Positions 1 through 6,760 of a stretch of DNA of 15,713 nucleotides are shown in pieces. Position numbers and translations under genes: made by a program. This DNA is from Chlamydiota bacterium (GTDB lineage: Bacteria > Chlamydiota > Chlamydiia > Chlamydiales > Rhabdochlamydiaceae). The notes beneath the pieces were generated by a model. It had not been told where the DNA came from. It ran no database searches and was given only the letters and a program-made list of their open reading frames with translations. The stretch covers positions 1 through 15,713 of the forward strand of contig JAAKFB010000008.1 of the NCBI GenBank assembly GCA_011065235.1. The letters are read 5' to 3'. The stretch's first letter is position 1. Each line of letters opens with the position of its first letter.

Positions 1-300
1 CCACTTTTCGAAGAAAATGGGGTGAAGATCTCGATAGAACACGACAACCACACTTTCAAGCGGACGTTTCCCATCCTAGAGGGGATGGTGAATCCCGCTG
101 GAATCTACTATCTTGGAGACGGTGCTTGGGGTGTTTATCCGGACAAGCCTCATCGCCATTGGTACTTGGCCAAGGCGCTCCAGTCCAATTGCTATTGGCT
201 TCTCACGATCGATAAGGAAAAGTGCCACGCCGAGGCTTTCGACAATGAGGGCAAACTTCTCGACGAGCTTGAAATCGAGCCCAACAGAAAACCGGATTAA
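1..300 (+). CDS. Metallophosphoesterase (calcineurin-like/purple acid phosphatase type), C-terminal fragment
   Basis: The reading frame is open from the first base of the window and ends at TAA 298-300, so this is the last 99 residues of a gene that begins upstream; the GTG at 22 is internal. Around residues 13-22 the sequence reads EHDNHTFKRT, and about 25 residues later GIYYLGDGAWG. This spacing matches the end of calcineurin-like phosphoesterases, where a [GE]-H-x-x-H-x-x-x-[KE]-R-T metal-binding segment is followed by a glycine-rich Y-x-G-D-G-x-W-G strand. The two histidines (14 and 17) would be metal ligands. The remaining 60 residues look like a C-terminal beta-rich tail. The substrate cannot be told from this fragment, and the signal peptide and N-terminal metal motifs lie outside the window. 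The family call is fairly secure; acid phosphatase versus another phosphoesterase is open. Confidence 0.65.
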   Translation, partial: PLFEENGVKISIEHDNHTFKRTFPILEGMVNPAGIYYLGDGAWGVYPDKPHRHWYLAKALQSNCYWLLTIDKEKCHAEAFDNEGKLLDELEIEPNRKPD

Positions 301-320
301 GTCTTCCCGTTTTTCGTTGA

Positions 321-357
321 TTTTTGGCATTGACTTTGCCAAAAATCTGAGTAAAAT
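321..357 (+). promoter_or_regulatory. Candidate promoter with overlapping dyad, upstream of the AAA+ ATPase gene
   Basis: A sigma70-like pair is visible: TTGACT (330-335) and TAAAAT (352-357) with a 16-base spacer. The -35 box fills the loop of a perfect 9-bp inverted repeat, TTTTTGGCA (321-329) and TGCCAAAAA (337-345). Transcription would start at about 364, next to the preferred ATG at 365. The dyad has its T-run on the 5' side and its A-run on the 3' side, the wrong order for an intrinsic terminator in either direction, so a protein-binding operator is the better reading. Supported by pattern only. Confidence 0.35.
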
Positions 358-364
358 GGAGTTT

Positions 365-1504
365 ATGTACCGCAGATTAATGAAATCCCCAGATCACAAG
401 AGCTTCTTCCTCTTTGGACCAAGGGGGACGGGGAAGACTCACTGGGTCCGTTCCAATTTTAAAAAAGCTCTCTACTTAGACCTTTTGGAATCGGATCTTT
501 TTGTCGATTTACTCGCATATCCTGGGCAACTAGAAGAGCTGATTCCGAAAAAATTCAACAATTGGATCATCATCGATGAGGTTCAGAAAATTCCAGCCCT
601 TCTCAATGAAGTACATCGTCTAATTGAACAAAAACGCTACCGATTCATTTTGACAGGTTCTAGCGCCAGGCCGCTGAGAAAAAAAGGGACCAATCTCCTC
701 GCTGGACGGGCCCTGACTTATGCGATGCATCCTCTAACCGCAACAGAGCTCAAGGAAGCTTTTGATTTGGAAAAAGCAATAAATTTTGGAATGTTGCCCT
801 CTGTGCAGACAGAGCCTAATCCTCAAAAGTACTTAGAATCCTATGTCAAAACCTATTTACGTGAAGAGGTATTACATGAGGGAATCACTAGAAATTTAGG
901 CGCTTTTAGCCGTTTTCTAGTCGCGGCTAGCTTTTCTCAAGGGTCGATTTTGAACTTGACCGAAGTTGCGCGAGAGTGTGGGATCGATCGAAAAGTCGTG
1001 GGCGGATATTTTGATATTCTCGAAGATCTTCTTCTTTCTTTTCGTCTTTCGTCTTTTACGAAACGGGCGAAAAGAAAAATGGTCTCTCATCCAAAATTCT
1101 ATTACTTCGATGTGGGCGTGTATCGGACGATTCGCCCAAAGGGACCACTTGATTCCCCTGAGGAAATTTCCGGGATTGCTCTAGAAACCTTGTTTTTTCA
1201 ACACCTCAAAGCGATTAATGACTATTTTGAGGGCGGCTATGATCTGCATTATTGGAGAACGACAAGTGGGTCAGAGGTCGACTTTATTGCCTATGGCCCT
1301 AAAGGAATTTTGGCTTTTGAAATCAAGCGCGGGGCGCGTCATCATCCTGCTGATTTGCGTGGGCTTTTAGAATTTCAAAAGCTCTATCCTATGGCAAAAC
1401 TATATCTGATCAACGGAGCAAAACGGGCATCCAAAGAAGGCGATATCCAGATTGTCCCATTCGAGCAAGCATTGAAAACGCTTCCTAAATTACTTCTCTG
1501 TTAG
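365..1504 (+). CDS. AAA+ ATPase with C-terminal DUF4143 (PD-(D/E)XK-like) domain
   Basis: The 379-residue product has the architecture of the widespread AAA_14/DUF4143 ATPases. A Walker A GPRGTGKT lies at residues 18-25, a Walker B IIIDE at 68-72, and a sensor-like LTGSSAR at 96-102 followed by the GR of a candidate arginine finger at 114-115. A winged-helix-like linker comes next, then a C-terminal domain with SEVDF (303-307) and FEIK (318-321), the E-x-D...E-x-K pattern of PD-(D/E)XK-like folds. The role of this family is not established; members are often mobile and patchily distributed. The start at 365 (MYRRLMKSP) matches the usual N terminus of the family; ATG 356 is an alternative. The open frame extends back to 113, but that part overlaps the preceding gene out of frame and has no family match. 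No strong Shine-Dalgarno is seen at 365. The 3' end overlaps the convergent htpG by 15 bases. Family call secure; biological role unknown. Confidence 0.85.
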   Translation: MYRRLMKSPDHKSFFLFGPRGTGKTHWVRSNFKKALYLDLLESDLFVDLLAYPGQLEELIPKKFNNWIIIDEVQKIPALLNEVHRLIEQKRYRFILTGSSARPLRKKGTNLLAGRALTYAMHPLTATELKEAFDLEKAINFGMLPSVQTEPNPQKYLESYVKTYLREEVLHEGITRNLGAFSRFLVAASFSQGSILNLTEVARECGIDRKVVGGYFDILEDLLLSFRLSSFTKRAKRKMVSHPKFYYFDVGVYRTIRPKGPLDSPEEISGIALETLFFQHLKAINDYFEGGYDLHYWRTTSGSEVDFIAYGPKGILAFEIKRGARHHPADLRGLLEFQKLYPMAKLYLINGAKRASKEGDIQIVPFEQALKTLPKLLLC

Positions 1505-3277
1505 AAGTTGCTCCAAGACTTTGCGGCTACGCTCGATGAACTGAGGCAGCTCTTTTGAAGAGAGCTCTTTTTGCGAGAGCTGCGCGAGCTGATAGAGGTG
1601 GGTGAGCACGTCTTTGGCGAGCTCTTTGTCACTGTGTTTTGTCAGGGCAATGATGAGGGGGCTGTTTGTGTTCACCACAAAGGTCTTTTTATCGGTAAAT
1701 CCAGGGGGCAATTCTTTCGTCGAGAGGGCGAGGGTCTCGCGCATGCGGCGGGATTGCTCGTCGATCATGATGAAGGCGGGGAGGGTGTCGCTAGCTAAGC
1801 TTTTTGCTTCGACTTCAAGATTGTCGATATTGAGCGATGAGCGGACAAAATCGGCGATTTTGGCCGATTCGGGCCTGCCTTCTGTGTCGAGTAGAGATTT
1901 TTCGCGCGCGGTATCGAGGATTGAGGGGTCGAGGGCGCCGTCGATCCGTTGAAACTTGGCAGGGGAGAGTTTGAGCTCGAGGAAGTTCATCAGGGGAGCA
2001 TCGAGAGGGCCTTTGGCGATCAGCACTTCGATGTTTTTCTCTTTGTAGACTTGGAGGAAGGGGGAGTCTGTCTCCTGCGTGTAGAAGATTTTGTCGGGAT
2101 GTCGCTCGAGGTATTCATCAAGGGTGGTCCATTCTCCGTCGAGGTTTTTCCAGATGAGGAAGTCTTTGACCCGGTCATAGAATTTGTCATCCTGTATGAT
2201 CCCGAGCTTCAGGATCATTTCTACATCTTCAAAATGGTTGATGAAGGTGGTTTTATCGGTTCGGTAGATGGCAGAGAGGCGATCGGCAACTTTTTTGGAG
2301 ATGTGAGTGGACAGAGAGCGGACGGTTTTATTCATTTGGAGATAGCTGCGCGAGACGTTGAGAGGGATGTCGGGGCTATCGATGGCCCCGCGCAAGACGG
2401 TGAGATAGTCAGGAATGAGGTCTTGGCAGTTGTCAGAGACGAAAACCCGATGGCAAAAGAGCTTGATGGGACATTTTTGGAAATCAAAGCGTTGATGGAT
2501 CTTGGGGAAATAGAGGATACCTTTGAGGTGAAAGGGATAATCGACGTTGAGATGGACCCAGAAGATGGGGTCTTCTTCTAGAGGGTGGAGTTGACGGTAG
2601 AACTCGAGGTATTCTTCGTCGGTGCAATCAGACGGAGATTTGAGCCAGAGGGGGTCTTTGTGATTTATGTGCTCATCATTGAGATAGATGGGATAGGGGA
2701 GAAAGGCGCAGTAGCGGTTTAAGATGGTGCGCAGGCGAGCTTCATCGAGGAATTCTTCGTCTTCGATGAAGAGGGTGATCGCTGTCCCGCGGTGCTCGCG
2801 GGAGCCTTCATCGATGGTGTAACTCGTGGTGCCGTCGCATGACCAAAAGGCGGGTTTTGCACCATTTTGATAGGAGAGGGTCTCGATTTCGACTTTGGAA
2901 GAGACCATGTAGGCAGAGTAAAAGCCGAGGCCAAAGTGGCCGATCACAGAGTCCTCATTTTGGTACTTGTCCAAGAATTCTTCGGCACCGGAAAAAGCGA
3001 GCTGAGCGATGTATTTTTCTACCTCATCAGCGGTCATCCCGAGGCCTGTGTCGGTGATGGTGAGGGTCTTGTTTTCCTTGTCGAGAGTGACACTGATGCG
3101 CATTTCACTGTCATCAAAGGTGGTTTCTTTCTGCTCTCGGAGGATTTTGAGTTTCGAGAGGGCATCGCAGGCATTGGAGATGAGCTCGCGCAGGAAGATT
3201 TCTTTGTCGGAATAGAGCCATTTTTTGATGATGGGAAGCAGTTTTTCGGTGTTGATCTTCAATGTGCCTTGAGCCAT
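1490..3277 (-). CDS. htpG: Molecular chaperone HtpG (bacterial Hsp90)
   Basis: ATP-dependent cytosolic chaperone that remodels late-folding clients, usually with DnaK. The 595-residue product shows the GHKL ATPase motifs in order: LRELISNACDAL (29-40) with the catalytic Glu31, Asn35 and Asp38; DTGLGM (76-81); GHFGLGF (113-119), which forms the ATP lid; and GTAITL (164-169). The middle domain carries PLNVSRSYLQ, including the conserved arginine that contacts ATP gamma-phosphate, and a poorly conserved dimerisation domain ends the protein. It is slightly shorter than the 620-635 residues of typical proteobacterial HtpG. The ATG at 3277 is chosen because GGAG lies 6 bases upstream and MAQGTLKINTE fits the family start; an upstream in-frame ATG (3301) lacks both. 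No CIRCE element or convincing -35/-10 was found upstream. The gene is divergent from nadE with a 74-base gap. Confidence 0.96.
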   Translation of the reverse strand: MAQGTLKINTEKLLPIIKKWLYSDKEIFLRELISNACDALSKLKILREQKETTFDDSEMRISVTLDKENKTLTITDTGLGMTADEVEKYIAQLAFSGAEEFLDKYQNEDSVIGHFGLGFYSAYMVSSKVEIETLSYQNGAKPAFWSCDGTTSYTIDEGSREHRGTAITLFIEDEEFLDEARLRTILNRYCAFLPYPIYLNDEHINHKDPLWLKSPSDCTDEEYLEFYRQLHPLEEDPIFWVHLNVDYPFHLKGILYFPKIHQRFDFQKCPIKLFCHRVFVSDNCQDLIPDYLTVLRGAIDSPDIPLNVSRSYLQMNKTVRSLSTHISKKVADRLSAIYRTDKTTFINHFEDVEMILKLGIIQDDKFYDRVKDFLIWKNLDGEWTTLDEYLERHPDKIFYTQETDSPFLQVYKEKNIEVLIAKGPLDAPLMNFLELKLSPAKFQRIDGALDPSILDTAREKSLLDTEGRPESAKIADFVRSSLNIDNLEVEAKSLASDTLPAFIMIDEQSRRMRETLALSTKELPPGFTDKKTFVVNTNSPLIIALTKHSDKELAKDVLTHLYQLAQLSQKELSSKELPQFIERSRKVLEQLLTEK

Positions 3278-3335
3278 GCTTATCTCCTTTGTGTCAAACA
3301 CGATAACACATTGGGAATTAAAGTAATCTTTAGTA

Positions 3336-3353
3336 TGGTATAATCGCGATTAT
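3336..3353 (+). promoter_or_regulatory. Extended -10 promoter and 14-bp palindrome at the nadE start
   Basis: TATAAT occupies 3339-3344 and is preceded by TGG (3336-3338), an extended -10 element; no good -35 sits at 16-18 bases. Seven bases separate the -10 box from the nadE ATG (3352), so transcription should start at or within a base or two of the start codon. A perfect palindrome, ATAATCGCGATTAT (3340-3353), covers the -10 box, the likely initiation site and the first two bases of the start codon, the position expected for a repressor operator. The regulator is not identifiable from the sequence. Confidence 0.55.
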
Positions 3354-4980
3354 GCGCATCTGTATGGCACAGCTCAATCCGATCATCGGGGACCTCAAAG
3401 GGAATACGAAGAAAATCCTCGAAGCAATTGATGTGGCACGTGCGGAAAAAGCCGATATTGTCCTGTTTTCTGAATTGACGATTTGTGGATATGCCCCGGG
3501 AGATTTGCTTCTCCATGACGATTTCATCGAGGCGACAGAAAAATGTCTAGGTGCAATTGTGAAGGCCTCTTCGAACATTTGCATCATCGTGGGGCTTGTT
3601 CGCCACAATACAGGTCCCGGAAAGAATCTCTTCAATAGTGCTGCCATTATCTCAGATGGGCAAATCCTGGGTTACTACAACAAAGGGCTTTTGCCAACTT
3701 ATAATGTCTTTGATGAAAGGCGCTATTTTGAGCCAGGCCGTGAGCTCAAAACTTTCGAGCTGAAAGGCAAAAAAATCGGGATCATCATCTGTGAGGATAT
3801 TTGGCAACATTCTGGTTATGTCGATATGCGTTATGCGCGCGATCCCATCATAGATTTAGTGGAACATAAACCGGATATCTTACTCAATTTATCTGCCTCG
3901 CCCTATCAATATGACAAACCCGATGTGAGGGTTTTGGTCTGTGCAAAGGCTGCCAAAACGTTAAATTGTCCGGTCCTCCTTTGCTGTCAGGTGGGGGGAA
4001 ATGATGACCTTATCTTTGATGGATATAGTGTCTGTGTTGACAAACATGGCAATTTGCGTCAACTCGGCAAGGGATTTGAAGAAGATATCTTCACGGTGGA
4101 TTTAGAAGCACCTATCTGCAATATCCCATTTGAATACAATCAACTGGGGGATTTGTATCGAGCGCTTGTGCTGGGAGTGCACGATTATTTCGCGAAACAG
4201 AATTTTAAGACAGCACTCATCGGTCTTTCAGGGGGGATTGACTCTGCACTTGTCGCCTGTATTGCCAAAGATGCGCTCGGCGCAGAAAATGTTCTCGGGA
4301 TTTCGATGCCTTCGCGCTATAGCTCCGAGGGAAGTATTGAAGATGCAGAAAATCTGGCCAAAAATTTAGAAATAGCCTTTAAGAAAATCCCTATCGAAGA
4401 GCCTTTCAAGGATTATTTGAAGATTTTAGAGCCCCATTTTGAAGGAAAACCACCCGATGTCACCGAAGAGAATTTGCAGGCGCGCATTCGAGGGATGATC
4501 CTGATGGCTGTGTCGAACAAATTGGGATATATTGTTCTGAGCACGGGGAATAAAAGTGAAATGGGATTGGGATATTGCACGCTCTATGGGGATATGTGTG
4601 GAGGCTTGGGAGTGATTTCCGATGTTCTCAAGACGCAGGTATATGATCTTTGTCGATGGATCAACCGCGATCGAGAAATCGTCCCTTGGTCGACGATTGA
4701 AAAGCCTCCTTCTGCAGAGCTGAAACCCGATCAAAAAGATCTCGATGCTCTGCCCGACTATGGCATCGTGGACAAGGTGTTAAAAGCCTATGTCGAAGAC
4801 CATTTGTCCATCGATCAAATCACTAAGCAGTTTCAGTTCGATAAAGGTGTTGTCGAAGATTTGGTTCGACGCTTGCATAATGCCGAGTATAAAAGACGGC
4901 AATCGGCTCCTGGGATCCGCGTGAGCAAAGTGTCTTTTAGTGTGGGACGGCGCTTTCCGATTGTTCAAGGCTGGGACTGA
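3352..4980 (+). CDS. nadE: Glutamine-dependent NAD+ synthetase (EC 6.3.5.1)
   Basis: Converts deamido-NAD to NAD+ using ATP and ammonia released from glutamine, the last step of NAD biosynthesis in the cytosol. The 542 residues carry both expected domains. The N-terminal nitrilase-fold amidase has a Glu41-Lys111-Cys147 triad in the contexts FSELTICGY, YYNKGLLPTYNVFDE and GIIICEDIW. The C-terminal synthetase has the PP-loop GLSGGIDSALV (291-301) and the downstream LSTGNKSEMGLGY motif. Length is normal for the two-domain form. The start at 3352 gives MRICMAQLNPIIGDL, matching the family N terminus; no Shine-Dalgarno precedes it, and a -10 box sits immediately upstream (leaderless mRNA inferred). 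Retention of NAD synthesis fits an environmental chlamydia rather than the reduced human pathogens, if the host assignment is right. A MITE-like element begins at the base after the stop codon. Confidence 0.96.
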   Translation: MRICMAQLNPIIGDLKGNTKKILEAIDVARAEKADIVLFSELTICGYAPGDLLLHDDFIEATEKCLGAIVKASSNICIIVGLVRHNTGPGKNLFNSAAIISDGQILGYYNKGLLPTYNVFDERRYFEPGRELKTFELKGKKIGIIICEDIWQHSGYVDMRYARDPIIDLVEHKPDILLNLSASPYQYDKPDVRVLVCAKAAKTLNCPVLLCCQVGGNDDLIFDGYSVCVDKHGNLRQLGKGFEEDIFTVDLEAPICNIPFEYNQLGDLYRALVLGVHDYFAKQNFKTALIGLSGGIDSALVACIAKDALGAENVLGISMPSRYSSEGSIEDAENLAKNLEIAFKKIPIEEPFKDYLKILEPHFEGKPPDVTEENLQARIRGMILMAVSNKLGYIVLSTGNKSEMGLGYCTLYGDMCGGLGVISDVLKTQVYDLCRWINRDREIVPWSTIEKPPSAELKPDQKDLDALPDYGIVDKVLKAYVEDHLSIDQITKQFQFDKGVVEDLVRRLHNAEYKRRQSAPGIRVSKVSFSVGRRFPIVQGWD

Positions 4981-5140
4981 TACCAATCGCAAGAAATAAA
5001 ATCATAAATAGCAGATATCTTTTGCCTGCAATTCTTCGTCTTCATTCTCAGCAACTTATTCAAGTTGCCTTCGAACTCCAGACTTGAATTTCGACAAAAT
5101 CTATTGTCCTATTTTATGATTTTATTTCTTGCGATTGGTA
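4981..5140. mobile_element. MITE-like element with ~28-bp terminal inverted repeats
   Basis: The segment begins TACCAATCGC and ends GCGATTGGTA. The two 28-base ends (4981-5008 and 5113-5140) are perfect reverse complements; beyond one inserted A the complementarity continues imperfectly inward to about 55 bases per arm. The centre has small nested hairpins: GCAACTT (5051-5057) with AAGTTGC (5062-5068), and ATTCAAGT (5058-5065) with ACTTGAAT (5082-5089). There is no open reading frame of useful length. Two target duplications can be read: TA if the core is CCAATCGC...GCGATTGG (Tc1/mariner or IS630 style), or TGA at 4978-4980 and 5141-5143, the first of which is the nadE stop codon. As RNA it would fold into one long hairpin and might stabilise or end the nadE transcript. 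Its coding partner is not in the window. Confidence 0.75.
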
Positions 5141-5305
5141 TGAACCTATCCAAGTAAATGTTCTAGGGAGATCCAATGAAGTTCGATTTAGATTTTTCGA
5201 AAATTTTTGTAGGCAATATTAAACAATATTGCCAAAAAAATTTGCAAAAAAGATGGATAGAAATTCGCAGGAGATTCTCTAGGAAATTTACTTGGATAGG
5301 TTCAT
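5140..5305. repeat. 166-bp segment bounded by 20-bp perfect inverted repeats
   Basis: ATGAACCTATCCAAGTAAAT at 5140-5159 is the exact reverse complement of 5286-5305. Just inside, the two sides remain loosely similar for about 15 more bases (TTCTAGGGAGATCC versus the complement of the other side, TCCTAGAGAATCTCC). The right arm supplies the last five codons and stop of epmA (MNLSK), and the left arm repeats the same codons in the opposite direction. The segment shares one base with the end of the MITE-like element. It may be a second, older terminal-repeat element or an inverted duplication of the epmA end. Between the arms lie a strong hairpin and a possible small reading frame. Confidence 0.6.
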
Positions 5306-5307
5306 GA
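5176..5307 (+). CDS. Possible small basic protein (43 residues), unrecognised
   Basis: ATG 5176 is preceded by GGGAG (5166-5170) five bases upstream, one of the better Shine-Dalgarno placements in the window, and the frame runs to TGA 5305-5307. The product begins MKFDLDFSKIFVGN and has a strongly basic second half (KRWIEIRRRFSRKF). It overlaps the 3' end of epmA on the other strand by 20 bases and lies wholly inside the inverted-repeat segment, whose right arm makes its stop codon. No family is recognised. Chance is a real alternative for a frame this short, and an RNA-structure role for the hairpin it contains would compete with coding. Confidence 0.2.
   Translation: MKFDLDFSKIFVGNIKQYCQKNLQKRWIEIRRRFSRKFTWIGS
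5212..5233. other. Perfect 9-bp hairpin between nadE and epmA
   Basis: GGCAATATT (5212-5220) and AATATTGCC (5225-5233) pair perfectly around a 4-base loop. The flanks, AAATTTTTGTA on the left and AAAAAAATTT on the right, extend the pairing with a small bulge. On the plus strand the stem is followed by A residues; on the minus strand it is followed by TACAAAAATTTT, so neither direction has the immediate U-tract of a classic intrinsic terminator. It sits where both convergent transcripts (nadE, epmA) must end and may serve as a weak bidirectional terminator or 3' stabiliser. Confidence 0.4.
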
Positions 5308-6148
5308 GCGCCATCAATCGATCAAAACCAACGGCAACACCGCAGCAGTCAGGCAGGGTCTCAAGTGCTGTCAAAAACTCCTCATCGATGGGGAGCGCTT
5401 CTTTTCCAAGATTGATCCGCTTTTGATTTTCTACATCTAGGCGTATTCTTTGCTCTTTTGCATCGGTCAGCTCATCAAATCCATTGCCGAGTTCAATGCC
5501 GTTGAAATAGATTTCAAAGCGTTTGGCCACTTGTTCTCCCTCCACAAGGGCAGTTTTTGCAAGGGCTGCTTGCGAAGGGGGATAATCGGTGATGACGGTC
5601 AATTGATTTTGGCCGAGCTTCGGTTCGATAAGGTGGGAAAATAGCAAGTTGAGCTGGGTATCTAGGTCCCAATGGATCGCATCAGGGGATAAAGGGCGCA
5701 AGTGGGATGTGAGAGCACCATTTGTGTAATTGATGTGGACGTATTTTAAAAAAGCTTCACGATAGGTGAGGGTCTCAGAGGGGAGCTCACCCAAAAAGAG
5801 GAGAATCAGATCGAGGGTCTCGTCGATAAACTTCTCATATGGCATGCCGACGCGGTACCATTCTATCATGGTGAATTCGGGCATATGAAGGGGGCCTTCT
5901 TCATCTTGGCGAAAGACATGGCCGAGCTGATAGATGTCGCCACTGCCCTTGGCGAGGAGTTTTTTGAGACCGTATTCGGGAGAGGTATGCAGGTATCCGA
6001 TTTTGCCCCTTCCCATTTCCACGCGCATCACATCGATATGGGCTTCAACAGGAGCGGAAGTACTTAAGATGGGGGTGTCGGCTTCAAGCACGGCGCGCTC
6101 TTGGAAAAACGCCCGCGTTTTCGCGAGCATGGCAGCACGCTTTTTCAC
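5288..6148 (-). CDS. epmA: Elongation factor P--(R)-beta-lysine ligase (EpmA/PoxA/GenX)
   Basis: A class II lysyl-tRNA-synthetase paralogue without the anticodon-binding domain; it activates (R)-beta-lysine and attaches it to Lys34 of EF-P. The 286 residues show TSPEYGLK (55-62), motif 2 FRQDEE...HMPEFTMIEWYR (79-99), GIELGNGFDEL (217-227) and motif 3 GVAVGFDRLMAL (270-281). Placement directly after efp (10-base gap, same strand) supports this over a true LysRS. The GTG at 6148 is the first start after the efp stop; the product then begins (M)KKRAAMLAKTRAFF and aligns with the KRAAIMAEIRRFF helix of E. coli EpmA. The frame is open back to 6292, but that part is the out-of-frame shadow of efp; ATG 6130 is an alternative. 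The protein ends only five residues after motif 3, whereas E. coli EpmA continues for about 18 more; the last codons lie in an inverted repeat, suggesting truncation by an insertion. Confidence 0.88.
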   Translation of the reverse strand: MKKRAAMLAKTRAFFQERAVLEADTPILSTSAPVEAHIDVMRVEMGRGKIGYLHTSPEYGLKKLLAKGSGDIYQLGHVFRQDEEGPLHMPEFTMIEWYRVGMPYEKFIDETLDLILLFLGELPSETLTYREAFLKYVHINYTNGALTSHLRPLSPDAIHWDLDTQLNLLFSHLIEPKLGQNQLTVITDYPPSQAALAKTALVEGEQVAKRFEIYFNGIELGNGFDELTDAKEQRIRLDVENQKRINLGKEALPIDEEFLTALETLPDCCGVAVGFDRLMALMNLSK

Positions 6149-6158
6149 AGATCCGCAT

Positions 6159-6722
6159 CTAGACGCGAGAGACGTATTCACCGGTGCGCGTATCCACTTT
6201 GATTTTTTCCCCTTCGTTGACAAAGATGGGGACTTGTATTTTCGCACCCGTTTCAAGAATGGCGGGTTTGAGCACTCTTCCCGAGGTGTCACCGCGCAAA
6301 CCCGGAGCGGTTTCGGTGATGACCATTTCCATGAACATCGGAGGCGTCATGTCGATAATCTCACCCTTGTAAGAAATGAGGTCGTACTCGATGTCTTCCA
6401 TACACCAGGCCGCTTTGTTTCCAATGACAGATCCGGAAACTGTGTGCTGTTCGTAGGTCTTTTCATCCATGAAAACATAGTCTTCGCCTTCCTGGTAGAG
6501 GAGGCGCATTTTGAATTCTTCGACGTCGGCGAGTTGGAGTTTTTCCCCAGAACGAAAAGTGCGCTCCACCATCCGCCCGGTCATCAAATGTTTGAGTTTG
6601 ACCCGGTTGAAGGGTTGTCCTTTACCCGGCTTGACAAATTCATTACTTACGATTAGGTAAGGCTCTCTGTCGAGCTCGACCTTCATTCCAGATTTAAATT
6701 CATTTGTGCTAACTTGCGCCAT
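6159..6722 (-). CDS. efp: Translation elongation factor P
   Basis: EF-P binds between the ribosomal P and E sites and relieves stalling at polyproline stretches. At 187 residues it has the standard length: an N-terminal KOW-like domain and two OB domains ending in the typical VDTRTGEYVSRV. The modification loop FVKPGKGQ places a lysine exactly at position 34, the residue beta-lysylated by EpmA in E. coli, so target and modifying enzyme are encoded together here. EpmB (the lysine 2,3-aminomutase) and EpmC are not in the window. The ATG at 6722 has no Shine-Dalgarno, but a good promoter lies 10-38 bases upstream, implying an almost leaderless message. The downstream epmA most likely shares the transcript. 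Chlamydiae often carry a second EF-P gene; none is seen here. Confidence 0.97.
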   Translation of the reverse strand: MAQVSTNEFKSGMKVELDREPYLIVSNEFVKPGKGQPFNRVKLKHLMTGRMVERTFRSGEKLQLADVEEFKMRLLYQEGEDYVFMDEKTYEQHTVSGSVIGNKAAWCMEDIEYDLISYKGEIIDMTPPMFMEMVITETAPGLRGDTSGRVLKPAILETGAKIQVPIFVNEGEKIKVDTRTGEYVSRV

Positions 6723-6731
6723 AATTGAACG

Positions 6732-6760
6732 AATATAATGAAAAAAGGGTAAAAAATCAA
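6732..6760 (-). promoter_or_regulatory. efp-epmA promoter
   Basis: On the minus strand TTGATT (6755-6760) and TATATT (6732-6737) are separated by exactly 17 bases. The expected transcription start, at about 6725, leaves only some three bases before the efp ATG (6722). The -35 box is part of the T-rich tail behind the hairpin that closes the upstream coiled-coil gene. The same two hexamers at the same spacing recur before that coiled-coil gene. Confidence 0.6.

Noticed and set aside
113..364. N-terminal extension of the AAA+ ATPase frame back to ATG 113
   Set aside because: The extra 84 residues overlap the 3' end of the metallophosphoesterase in another frame and resemble nothing in the family; the Walker A lies at the usual distance from the ATG at 365.
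1949..2581. 210-residue plus-strand open frame inside htpG
   Set aside because: It is antisense to strongly conserved htpG coding sequence and has the composition of a reversed-complement shadow, with no recognisable domain or ribosome-binding site.
3278..3351. CIRCE or other heat-shock operator upstream of htpG
   Set aside because: No TTAGCACTC-N9-GAGTGCTAA dyad or recognisable heat-shock promoter was found. The GTGTTTGACAC at 3289-3299 is only a 4-bp dyad, and its TTGACA is too close to the start to be a -35 box.
5212..5233. Intergenic hairpin as a classic Rho-independent terminator
   Set aside because: Neither strand has an immediate U-tract after the stem; the T-run precedes the stem and an A-run follows it. 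It is kept only as a hairpin.
6149..6292. N-terminal extension of epmA to ATG 6292
   Set aside because: This part is the out-of-frame shadow of the efp 3' end. EF-P is full length with its conserved GEYVSRV terminus, and EpmA homology begins at KKRAAM.
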